Assembly: GCA_946481275.1 (NCBI GenBank) | Contig: CAMLMV010000066.1 | Location: forward strand, 1 to 26,715 | DNA from: an uncultured Massilia sp. | GTDB taxonomy: Bacteria; Pseudomonadota; Gammaproteobacteria; Burkholderiales; Burkholderiaceae | Direction: 5' to 3' | DNA: 26,715 nucleotides | Part shown: positions 16,543 to 22,355 of the stretch, piece by piece | How the letters are laid out: every line of letters starts with the position of its first letter | Position numbering within the stretch: the stretch's first letter is position 1 | Translations under genes and position numbers: made by a program | The notes under the pieces: generated by a model | Seen by the model: only the letters and a program-made list of their open reading frames with translations | What the model was told of the DNA's origin: nothing | Databases searched by the model: none

Positions 16543-17223
16543 ATGTTCACCAGCCCGCTCCTCGACCATCCCGCCATCGTGCACGGCTTCGGCACGCGTC
16601 ATGACGACATGGCCGCGCTGCTGCCCGGTTACTGGCCGCGCCGGCCGATCCAGCGCGAGCGCCACGGCACGCGCATCGCGGTCGCGACGGCGGCGAACGA
16701 AGACTGCGGCGAGGCCGACGGCATGCTGACCGACCGGCCCGGCCTGTTGCTGGCCATCGCCACCGCCGACTGCGTGCCGGTGCTGCTGGCGCGGCGCGAC
16801 GGGCGCGAAGTGGCGGCGCTGCACGCGGGATGGCGCGGCGCGCTGGGCGGCATCGTCGACGCGTTCGCGGACCTCGCGCGCGCGCGCGGCGGCGATCCCG
16901 GCGACTGGATCGCGGCGCTGGGTCCGGCCGCGCGCGCGTGCTGCTACGAAGTGGGGCAGGAGGTGATCGACGGTTTCGTCGAGCGCTGGGACCTCGCGCC
17001 CGCCTTCGTCGCACCGCGGCCGCGCCGGCTCGACCTGCCTGCGATCGTGCGCCGCCAGCTCGAACGCGCGGGCGTGGAGGCCGTGGCGGCACGGGACGAA
17101 TGCACGATGTGCCACACGCGCGCCGATGGACGCTGGACCTTCCACAGCTACCGCCGCGACCGCGCGACGCGCACGCCCGTGGTCGATGTGCACTGGTCCG
17201 CGATCGCGATCGCGGACCGGTAG
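16543..17223 (+). CDS. Laccase-domain protein, PgeF/YfiH type (polyphenol oxidase family), shortened
   Basis: A 226-residue protein from ATG 16543 (MFTSPLLDHPAIVHGFGTR). ATG 16486 would add 19 residues and has AAGGAG five bases upstream, but codons before 16543 lose the strong GC3 bias of the gene, so the later start is preferred. The three metal-binding residues of the family are present: His 41 (RERHGTRI), Cys 77 (TADCVPVLL) and His 94 (LHAGWRG). ALGPAARACCYEVG and the C-terminal CTMC and FHSYRRD blocks complete the domain. PgeF removes or prevents misincorporated L-Ser in peptidoglycan precursors in E. coli; older annotations call the family polyphenol oxidases. Unlike E. coli YfiH, the stretch between GFGTR and the first His is about 30 residues shorter and lacks the GGVS/NLG region. 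A perfect palindrome covers its 3' end. Confidence 0.82.
   Translation: MFTSPLLDHPAIVHGFGTRHDDMAALLPGYWPRRPIQRERHGTRIAVATAANEDCGEADGMLTDRPGLLLAIATADCVPVLLARRDGREVAALHAGWRGALGGIVDAFADLARARGGDPGDWIAALGPAARACCYEVGQEVIDGFVERWDLAPAFVAPRPRRLDLPAIVRRQLERAGVEAVAARDECTMCHTRADGRWTFHSYRRDRATRTPVVDVHWSAIAIADR
17195..17218. repeat. 24-bp perfect palindrome at the 3' end of the PgeF-type gene
   Basis: GGTCCGCGATCG (17195-17206) is followed immediately by its exact reverse complement (17207-17218). With one wobble the stem extends to 17192-17221. It contains two overlapping GCGATCGC octamers and covers the codons for SAIAIAD just before the TAG. No T-run follows. Confidence 0.85.
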
Positions 17224-17375
17224 TCCGTACCTTCGACGATACGTTGATGCCATCTTGCGTGGTCCAACGCACGCATTCTTCACGATTTTGTACGTGCGTC
17301 GCGCCACGACGTGAAGTCTGAGGCTATCATGCGTTCAATTCCAACTTGTCGTCGTCGTCACGCGAACCGAACGTC

Positions 17376-18656
17376 ATGACCCGAGTCCTCTTCATCCACC
17401 AGAATCTGCCGGGCCAGTTCCGCCGGCTGATGCGGTATCTGCAGACGCGGCCCGACTTCGACGTCGTCGCGATCGGCGAAGAGACCGCGGTGCGGCGCGA
17501 GAACGCGGGACCGAAGGTGCGGACGATCGGCTACGCCAGGCCGGACGGTCCGGGCGAGAAGACCCATCACTACCTGCGCCACTTCGAAGGCTGCGTGCGC
17601 CGCGGCCAGGCCGTCGCGCGCGTGTGCGTCGCGCTGAAGCAGGACGGCTTCGTGCCCGACGTCGTCGTGTGCCACCCCGGCTGGGGCGAGGCCCTGTTCG
17701 TCAAGGACGTGTTCCCGCAGGCGCGCCTCGTCGTGTTCTGCGAATTCTGGTGGGCGGCAAGCGGGTTGGACGTCGGCTTCGATCCCGAGTATCCGGTGAG
17801 CTTCGACGATCGCCTGCGCATCCGCATCAAGAACTCCGTGCTGATGCAGTCGCTGCTTGCGGCCGACGACGGCGTCGCGCCCACGGCCTGGCAGCGCGGC
17901 GTGCACCCGCCCGAACTGCGCGGCAAGATCCGCGAAGTCCACGAGGGCATCGACACCCAGCAGCTGAGCCCCGACCCGCATGCGCGGCTGGAGCTGCCCG
18001 GCGGCGCCGTGCTCACGCGCGCGCAGCCGGTGCTGACGTTCGTCGCGCGCAACCTCGAACCCTACCGCGGCTTCCACGTCTTCATGCGCAGCCTGCCGCG
18101 GCTGCTCGCGGGGAATCCCGAGCTGCAGGTCGTCGTCATCGGCGGCGACGGCGTCAGCTACGGCCGCCGTCCGCCGCAGGGCCACGCGAGCTACCGCGAA
18201 GCCCTCAAGGCCGAGCTGGACGGCCGCGGCGAGACCGTCGACTGGTCGCGCGTGCACTTCCTCGGCAAGGTGCCGTACGCCATGTACCGCAGCGCGCTGC
18301 AGGTAGCGAGCCTGCATGTCTACCTGACGTATCCGTTCGTGCTGTCCTGGTCGATGCTGGAGGCGATGGCCGTCGGCGTGCCGGTGCTGGGCTCGGATAC
18401 CGCGCCGGTGCGGGAAGTGATCCGCGACGGCGAGAACGGGTTCCTGACGCCGTTCTTCGACGTGGCGCTGCTCGCCGACCGCGCGCTCGACCTCATCGCG
18501 CGCCGCCGCGAGATCGCGCACGTCGGCATGGCCGGGCGCGAGACGGTGCGCACGCGCTACGATTTCGAAACGGTGGGCCTGCCGGTCTACCTCGACCTGC
18601 TCAAGCCATTGGATGAGCGCATGGACGCGTGCATGCGCACGGAGGAGGGCGCATGA
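17376..18656 (+). CDS. Glycosyltransferase, GT4-type with Glyco_trans_4_3-like N-terminal domain
   Basis: A 426-residue GT-B-fold enzyme. ATG 17376 (MTRVLFIHQNLPGQFRRLM) is chosen over an upstream TTG because FIHQNxPGQF is the start of the family N-terminal domain. That domain runs to about residue 190 and ends in HEGIDTQQLSPD. The C-terminal GT4 domain has FVARNLEPYRGFHVFMRS at about 222-239, VVVIGGDGVSYG, VHFLGKVPYAMY, and the nucleotide-sugar motif FVLSWSMLEAMAVGVPVLGS at 321-340. In that motif the second Glu (329) is present, but the first Glu of the classical E-x7-E is replaced by Phe, as I recall for this subgroup. There is no signal peptide or membrane segment. It overlaps the next glycosyltransferase by 4 bases (ATGA), so they act together. 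The sugar donor and the glycan (exopolysaccharide, LPS or a protein) are unknown. Confidence 0.87.
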   Translation: MTRVLFIHQNLPGQFRRLMRYLQTRPDFDVVAIGEETAVRRENAGPKVRTIGYARPDGPGEKTHHYLRHFEGCVRRGQAVARVCVALKQDGFVPDVVVCHPGWGEALFVKDVFPQARLVVFCEFWWAASGLDVGFDPEYPVSFDDRLRIRIKNSVLMQSLLAADDGVAPTAWQRGVHPPELRGKIREVHEGIDTQQLSPDPHARLELPGGAVLTRAQPVLTFVARNLEPYRGFHVFMRSLPRLLAGNPELQVVVIGGDGVSYGRRPPQGHASYREALKAELDGRGETVDWSRVHFLGKVPYAMYRSALQVASLHVYLTYPFVLSWSMLEAMAVGVPVLGSDTAPVREVIRDGENGFLTPFFDVALLADRALDLIARRREIAHVGMAGRETVRTRYDFETVGLPVYLDLLKPLDERMDACMRTEEGA

Positions 18657-20308
18657 CGGACCGCTTCGCCTTCCACTACGCCCCCGACGGCTACTCGACG
18701 GCAGGCCCGCGCCTGATGGGCCGCCAGGCCGCCGGCGCCGGGCTGCTGCGCGCGATCGCGACGGCGTCCGGCCTCGAGTCGGTTGGATGCTTCGCCGGCG
18801 GCCAGGCCCACGCGGCGGAAGGCGAGCGCCTGCTGCGCGAACACGGCTACAAGGGCCAGGTCGACTGGATCGCGCAGGGCCGCCCGCAGGACCTGGAGCG
18901 CTACGGCACGCTGTATCACCCCGCGCCCGGCATCGAACGGCTCGCGTGGCGCCGCCAGGGCGTCGGCGAGCGCCGCTACAGCCTGTGCGGCATCACGCAC
19001 ACGACGGCCAGCCACGCCGTGATGACGGGCCTCGCGAATCTGCTCGTGGCGCCCGTGCGCAGCTGGGATGCCGTGATCTGCACGTCGCGCGTCGTGCGCG
19101 ACAGCGTGCGCCGCGTGCTCGAGCGCCAGGCCGAGTATTTGAGTGCGCGCCTCGGCGCCCAGCGCTTCGAGCTGCCGCAGCTGCCCCTGATCCCGCTCGG
19201 CGTGCACGCAGCCGACTTCGACGTCGACGCCGCCCGCCGCGCCACCGTGCGCCGGCACCTTGGGATCGACGACGGCGACGTCGCCTTCCTGTTCCTCGGC
19301 CGTTTGTCGTTCCACGCGAAGGCGCATCCGCAACAGATGTTCGCGGCGCTCGAAGCGGCGGCGCGGGGCGGCAGGCGCGTGCACCTGGTGCTGTGCGGCT
19401 GGTTCGCCAACGAGGCCATCGACAAGGCCTTCCACGAGGCGGCCGCGCAACTGTGCCCGTCCGTGACGCTGGCGGTGCTGGACGGCCGCGTGGCCGCGAA
19501 CCAGCTCGACGCGTGGGCCGCCGCCGACGTCTTCATCTCGCTCGCGGACAACGTGCAGGAGACCTTCGGCCTGACGCCGCTGGAAGCGATGGCGGCCGGC
19601 ATGCCGTGCATCGTCAGCGACTGGAACGGCTACCGCGACACCGTGCGCGACGGCGTGGACGGCTACCGCATTCCGACCGTGATGCCGGATGCGGGCGCCG
19701 GCCTCGATCTCGCGCAGCGTTACGACGACGGCGTGGACAGCTACGACGCGTACTGCGGTCACACGAGCCAGGCGGTCGCGGTGGATGGACCGGCCCTCGC
19801 GCAGGCCTGCGCGCGCCTTGCCGGCGATGCCGCGCTGCGCCGCGAACTGGGCCAGAACGCACGCCGGCGCGCGCGCGCGGAATTCGACTGGGCCGTCGTG
19901 TTCGGGCGCTACCGCGCGTTGTGGCGCGAGCTCGACGAACGGCGCCGCGCCGATGCGGCGCTGGGTCCCGCGCTGCCCGCGGTCGTGCCGGACCGGCTCG
20001 ATCCGTTCGAATTGTTCACCACATACCCGACGATGCGGATCACGCCGGCGTCGATGGTGGAACTCGCGCCGGACGCGTCGCTCGCGCTGCTGCGCCAGTA
20101 TCGCGAGCTCGCGATCAACCGCTTCGCGCATGCGTCGCTGCCGACGCTGGAAGAGTTTGGACAGATCTTCGGATCGATCGAATCGCGGCCGACGCAGGTC
20201 GACGAGCTGCTCGACGCGCTCGGACCATGCGATCGGCCGACTTTGCTGCGCGGACTCGCGTGGTTGTGCAAGATGGACTTGCTGCGCATCACTGCGGCGG
20301 CGGACTGA
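18653..20308 (+). CDS. Glycosyltransferase family 4 protein with a C-terminal extension
   Basis: A 551-residue protein. ATG 18653 overlaps the upstream TGA and has GGAGGAGG (18641-18648) as its ribosome site. The N-terminal part begins FAFHYAPDGYSTAGPRLMGR and includes THTTASHAVM; it does not closely match a standard GT4 N-domain I recognise. The catalytic half is clear: FLFLGRLSFHAKAHP at about 212-226, LVLCGWF, ADVFISLADNVQETFGLTPLEAM with a complete E-x7-E pair (Glu 303, Glu 311), and a DWNGYRDTVRDGVDGY block. After a helical stretch to about 440, residues 448-551 form an extra module (RLDPFELFTTYPTMRITP onward, ending LAWLCKMDLLRI) that looks helical, possibly a winged-helix-like unit, and is not part of the GT fold. 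It forms an operon with the upstream GT4 enzyme. The substrate is unknown. Confidence 0.83.
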   Translation: MTDRFAFHYAPDGYSTAGPRLMGRQAAGAGLLRAIATASGLESVGCFAGGQAHAAEGERLLREHGYKGQVDWIAQGRPQDLERYGTLYHPAPGIERLAWRRQGVGERRYSLCGITHTTASHAVMTGLANLLVAPVRSWDAVICTSRVVRDSVRRVLERQAEYLSARLGAQRFELPQLPLIPLGVHAADFDVDAARRATVRRHLGIDDGDVAFLFLGRLSFHAKAHPQQMFAALEAAARGGRRVHLVLCGWFANEAIDKAFHEAAAQLCPSVTLAVLDGRVAANQLDAWAAADVFISLADNVQETFGLTPLEAMAAGMPCIVSDWNGYRDTVRDGVDGYRIPTVMPDAGAGLDLAQRYDDGVDSYDAYCGHTSQAVAVDGPALAQACARLAGDAALRRELGQNARRRARAEFDWAVVFGRYRALWRELDERRRADAALGPALPAVVPDRLDPFELFTTYPTMRITPASMVELAPDASLALLRQYRELAINRFAHASLPTLEEFGQIFGSIESRPTQVDELLDALGPCDRPTLLRGLAWLCKMDLLRITAAAD

Positions 20309-20319
20309 TTTTGAATATC

Positions 20320-20340
20320 GCCTTTATTTAAAGGCTTTAT
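20320..20340 (+). terminator. Probable terminator of the glycosyltransferase operon
   Basis: Stem GCCTTT (20320-20325) pairs with AAAGGC (20330-20335), loop ATTT, then TTTAT. It lies 12 bases after the stop. The stem is short and AT-rich, so efficiency may be moderate. Confidence 0.5.
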
Positions 20341-20444
20341 GCGAAATGGTAGTAACGTAATGCGCATCGATTTGCGCGCTTGTTTTTGGAGACCAAGCAA
20401 GACGAGGAAGGAATCAAACGTTATCGCAGCGATCGTTTCGGTTG

Positions 20445-20531
20445 ATGCAATCGCTGGTTCACCGAGTAAAACACATGAAAAATATTGTGTGCGGGTTGCG
20501 CACTGACAAGGTTTTCGTGTACTTTACGTGA
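20445..20531 (+). CDS. Possible micro-ORF, 28 residues
   Basis: ATG 20445 to TGA 20529-20531 encodes MQSLVHRVKHMKNIVCGLR followed by TDKVFVYFT. There is no good Shine-Dalgarno sequence before the first ATG. An internal ATG (residue 11) would give an 18-residue peptide. I do not recognise the peptide, and it overlaps the candidate promoter of the small RNA, so it may be a chance frame. It is listed only because it lies in an unexplained interval. Confidence 0.15.
   Translation: MQSLVHRVKHMKNIVCGLRTDKVFVYFT
20496..20525 (+). promoter_or_regulatory. Candidate promoter of an independent small transcript
   Basis: TTGCGC (20496-20501) and TACTTT (20520-20525) are 18 bases apart, which would start transcription near 20532. 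The hexamer matches are only moderate (3 of 6 each, including the most conserved positions). Confidence 0.3.
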
Positions 20532-20690
20532 TTGAATTTGTCAAAACGTGAAGAGGCCGATTTTCGGGGCTCTGAACGGGAAACAAACCGATCAAAAATG
20601 GGACGCTGATTCATTCAGTATGCACGTAAGCTTAGCGAAAAGAACAAGCCGCATTGCCTGATAAATGTCGGGCATGGCGGCTTTTTCTTT
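20532..20690 (+). ncRNA. Candidate small RNA (about 160 nt) ending at a strong terminator
   Basis: The interval has its own possible promoter and ends in a robust Rho-independent terminator, yet contains no plausible protein frame. Internal hairpins can be drawn: 20553-20572 (GAG and CCGA paired with TCGG and CTC), a small CTGA/TCAG hairpin at 20606-20618, and the terminator stem. Single-stranded A-rich stretches (GGGAAACAAACC, ATCAAAAATGGG) lie between them, as in Hfq-binding RNAs. I do not recognise the RNA family. The terminator may alternatively end read-through from the glycosyltransferase operon. Confidence 0.35.
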
Positions 20691-20691
20691 T
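20646..20691 (+). terminator. Rho-independent terminator in the intergenic interval
   Basis: AAGCCGC (20646-20652) pairs with GCGGCTT (20677-20683). The stem continues with AT and GCC pairs across two bulges to a loop at 20659-20670, then TTTTTCTTTT (20682-20691). It is clearly oriented for the plus strand and 337 bases beyond the last gene, which implies a separate transcript. Confidence 0.82.
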
Positions 20692-20792
20692 CGCGGCCCG
20701 CGGGCTGCGATGTGGACAGCGCAGTGAGCCATCGGACTTTAGTCGTTTCGGTCGTCGGCGACGACGATTAGCCGGAGAGTCGCGGATGCCGA

Positions 20793-20820
20793 TTGAGCGA
20801 CTACTGTATGAAAATACAGT
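20793..20820 (+). promoter_or_regulatory. Promoter overlapping the LexA box
   Basis: TTGAGC (20793-20798) and TACAGT (20815-20820) are 16 bases apart and the -10 lies inside the LexA palindrome, the classical geometry for repression. On the opposite strand TTTACG and TACAGT are also 16 bases apart, so leftward transcription cannot be excluded. Confidence 0.45.
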
Positions 20821-20821
20821 A
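20802..20821. promoter_or_regulatory. LexA (SOS) box
   Basis: The 20-base site matches TACTGT-N8-ACAGTA with perfect CTGT-N8-ACAG arms and an AT-rich centre (ATGAAAAT). This is essentially the LexA consensus used in gamma- and betaproteobacteria. No lexA, recA, uvr, dinB or other classical SOS gene is adjacent. The next genes downstream are a 31-codon frame and the H1-like protein gene at 21017. Confidence 0.85.
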
Positions 20822-20836
20822 TAGCGTAAATCGGCG

Positions 20837-20932
20837 ATGAATGCCCGGATGTTTTACGGGTTTTATCGAATCGCCGCGGCAGTCCGGCTGGTGCCGGATT
20901 CATTGACGCAAACGCCGCGTTTGCGCCGATGA
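20837..20932 (+). CDS. Possible SOS-controlled micro-ORF, 31 residues
   Basis: ATG 20837 to TGA 20930-20932, starting 15 bases after the LexA box. The product begins MNARMFYGFYRIAAAVRLVP and ends in TQTPRLRR, so it is basic with a short amphipathic or hydrophobic centre. There is no Shine-Dalgarno sequence, and the predicted transcription start would leave a leader of only about 10 bases. I do not recognise it. Its position directly behind a LexA operator is the only reason to consider it real; it may simply be leader RNA of the H1-like gene. Confidence 0.22.
   Translation: MNARMFYGFYRIAAAVRLVPDSLTQTPRLRR
20884..20925 (+). other. Two hairpins in the leader of the H1-like gene
   Basis: CCGGC/GCCGG with loop TGGT (20884-20897) and a perfect 8-base-pair stem CGCAAACG/CGTTTGCG with loop CCG (20907-20925). 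No U-run follows. They would fold in any transcript that starts at the LexA-box promoter and could affect its stability or translation. Confidence 0.55.
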
Positions 20933-21016
20933 ATAATTCGCCCGACCAAGCAGACCGGGTTGGACGGGTTCAAACCATGTAGCGTAATTTCTCATCGCAG
21001 AGAAGGAGAACAGAAA

Positions 21017-22279
21017 ATGGCAACCGCCGCGAAAAAACCAGCAGCAAAACCGGCTGCAAAAGCCGCCACCAAACCGGCCGCTAAGGCAGCAGCAGATAAA
21101 CCCGCAACCAAAACCGTAGCCGCTAAAGCCGCTGCGAAGCCGGCTGCGAAAAAAGCCGCAGCAACCAAAGCTCCGGCTAAATCGGCAGCAACCAAAACCG
21201 CCGCCAAGTCGACCGCCGCCGCTAAACCGGCTGCAAAGAAAGCTGCAGCAACCAAGACCGCCGCCGCTAAACCGGCAGCAAAGAAAGCCGCTGCAACCAA
21301 GTCGACCGCGACCAAGTCGGCTGCAACCAAGACCGCCGCCAAGTCGACCACCGCCGCCAAGCCGGCTGCGAAGAAGACTGCAGCCAAGTCGACCACCGCC
21401 GCCAAGCCGGCAGCGAAGAAGACCGCAGCCAAGTCGACCGCAACCAAAGCCGCCGCCAAGCCGGCTGCGAAGAAGACTGCCGCCAAGTCGACCGCCGCCG
21501 CCAAACCGGCTGCAAAGAAAGCAGCAGGCAAGACCGCTGCCAAGTCGACCGCCGCCGCTAAACCGGCTGCCAAGAAAGCAGCAACCAAGACTGCCGCCAA
21601 GTCGACCGCTGCCGCTAAACCGGCTGCGAAGAAGACTGCTGCCAAGTCGACCGCTGCCGCCAAACCGGCTGCCAAGAAAGCAGCAGGCAAGACCGCCGCC
21701 AAGTCGACCGCCGCCGCCAAGCCGGCTGCCAAGAAGACCGCTGCCAAATCGACCGCTGCCAAATCGACCGCCGCCGCCAAACCGGCTGCCAAGAAAGCAG
21801 CAGGCAAGACCGCTGCCAAGTCGACCGCTGCCGCCAAGCCGGCTGCAACCAAGACCGCCGCCAAGTCGACCACCGCCGCCAAGCCGGCTGCGAAGAAGAC
21901 TGCAGCGACCAAGACCGCAGCGACCAAGACCGCAGCCACCAAGGCCGCAGCTCCCGCCGCCAAAAGCGAAGCCAAGCCGGCAGTGAAGAAGGCCGCCGCC
22001 AAGCCGGCCGCCAAGGCTGAAGCGAAGCCGGAAGCCGCTGCTGCTGCGAAGAAGCCGGCCGCCAAGAAAGCCGCGACGAAGACCGCAGCGAAGGCCGAAG
22101 CCAAGCCGGAAGCCAAGGCCGAGTCGAAAGCTGAAGCCAAGGCCGACACCAAGGCCGAGACGAAAGCCGAAGCCAAGACCGACGGCAAGGACAGCGGCGC
22201 AGCTGCAGCCCCGGCACCGGCAGCCAAGTCGGTGATCGCACCGGCGGCATGGCCGTTCCCGACCAGCAGCCGTCCGTAA
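21017..22279 (+). CDS. Histone-H1-like lysine/alanine-rich repeat protein (AlgP-like)
   Basis: A 420-residue protein made almost wholly of K, A, P, T and S. ATG 21017 has AAGGAG (21003-21008) eight bases upstream and follows an in-frame but unlikely upstream start. The body consists of degenerate repeats of the type AAKSTAAAKPAAKKTAAKS and KKAAGKTAAKST. Toward the C-terminus glutamate and aspartate become common (KAEAKPEAKAESKAEAKAD). The last 16 residues, SVIAPAAWPFPTSSRP, are different in composition and form a conserved-looking tail. Proteins of this kind (AlgP/AlgR3 of Pseudomonas, BpH1-like proteins of Bordetella) bind DNA non-specifically and influence nucleoid structure and gene expression. 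A LexA box lies about 200 bases upstream. It is followed by a strong terminator and yggT. Repeat number probably varies between strains. Confidence 0.88.
   Translation: MATAAKKPAAKPAAKAATKPAAKAAADKPATKTVAAKAAAKPAAKKAAATKAPAKSAATKTAAKSTAAAKPAAKKAAATKTAAAKPAAKKAAATKSTATKSAATKTAAKSTTAAKPAAKKTAAKSTTAAKPAAKKTAAKSTATKAAAKPAAKKTAAKSTAAAKPAAKKAAGKTAAKSTAAAKPAAKKAATKTAAKSTAAAKPAAKKTAAKSTAAAKPAAKKAAGKTAAKSTAAAKPAAKKTAAKSTAAKSTAAAKPAAKKAAGKTAAKSTAAAKPAATKTAAKSTTAAKPAAKKTAATKTAATKTAATKAAAPAAKSEAKPAVKKAAAKPAAKAEAKPEAAAAAKKPAAKKAATKTAAKAEAKPEAKAESKAEAKADTKAETKAEAKTDGKDSGAAAAPAPAAKSVIAPAAWPFPTSSRP
21190..21930 (+). repeat. Degenerate tandem coding repeats inside the H1-like gene
   Basis: Long near-identical DNA blocks recur: the segment AAGAAAGCAGCAGGCAAGAC appears at about 21515, 21674 and 21791, each followed by the same AAGTCGACCG context. 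Spacings of about 160 and 117 bases show duplicated multi-unit blocks, as expected for repeat expansion by slippage or recombination. Confidence 0.8.
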
Positions 22280-22306
22280 GCCATTCCTGCCTGGTTCAGG
22301 CAAAAT

Positions 22307-22343
22307 ACCGCTGTGTGAGCTTTCACACAGCGGTTTTTTTTTC
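22307..22343 (+). terminator. Rho-independent terminator after the H1-like gene
   Basis: A 12-base-pair perfect stem (ACCGCTGTGTGA with TCACACAGCGGT, 22307-22318 and 22323-22334) is followed by nine T's. It lies 27 bases after the stop. The yggT ribosome site begins immediately after the T-run, so yggT probably relies on read-through or on a promoter within this gene. Confidence 0.93.
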
Positions 22344-22355
22344 TAAGGAGTCCTC

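Larger units (their letters stand above)
20309..21016. other. 708-base interval between the glycosyltransferase operon and the H1-like gene
   Basis: No confident protein gene. It contains a short terminator (20320-20340), several hairpins, a possible small RNA ending in a strong terminator (20532-20690), two micro-ORFs (20445-20531 and 20837-20932), a perfect LexA box (20802-20821), and two leader hairpins (20884-20897 and 20907-20925) ahead of the H1-like gene. The first part is distinctly AT-richer than the genes on either side. Confidence 0.75.

Noticed and set aside
16486..16543. Alternative upstream start (ATG 16486) for the PgeF-type gene with an AAGGAG ribosome site
   Set aside because: Not fully excluded, but the 19 extra codons lose the strong GC3 bias and contain an extended -10-like element, so the later ATG is preferred.
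20575..20606. Resemblance to the GEMM (c-di-GMP-I) riboswitch: AAACC ... GGGACGC
   Set aside because: Only the first half of the motif is suggested. The required second helix, tetraloop receptor and downstream gene context are missing.
20751..20765. GTCGTC-GGC-GACGAC palindrome left of the LexA box
   Set aside because: A compact hairpin with no U-run or nearby gene start; nothing supports a specific function.
20633..20770. A minus-strand frame of about 46 codons leftward of the LexA box (MAHCAVHIAARG...)
   Set aside because: It runs straight through the plus-strand terminator, lacks a ribosome site and shows no recognisable motif.
21190..21930. Regular repeats that might suggest a CRISPR or non-coding satellite
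   Set aside because: The repeats stay in frame, encode K/A/P/T units and have no unique spacers, so they are coding repeats.
20900..22326. Long minus-strand frames opposite the H1-like gene (Gly/Arg/Leu/Ser- or Ala/Val-rich)
   Set aside because: They are translations of the complement of a low-complexity repeat; the plus frame has the ribosome site, terminator and the known K/A/P pattern.
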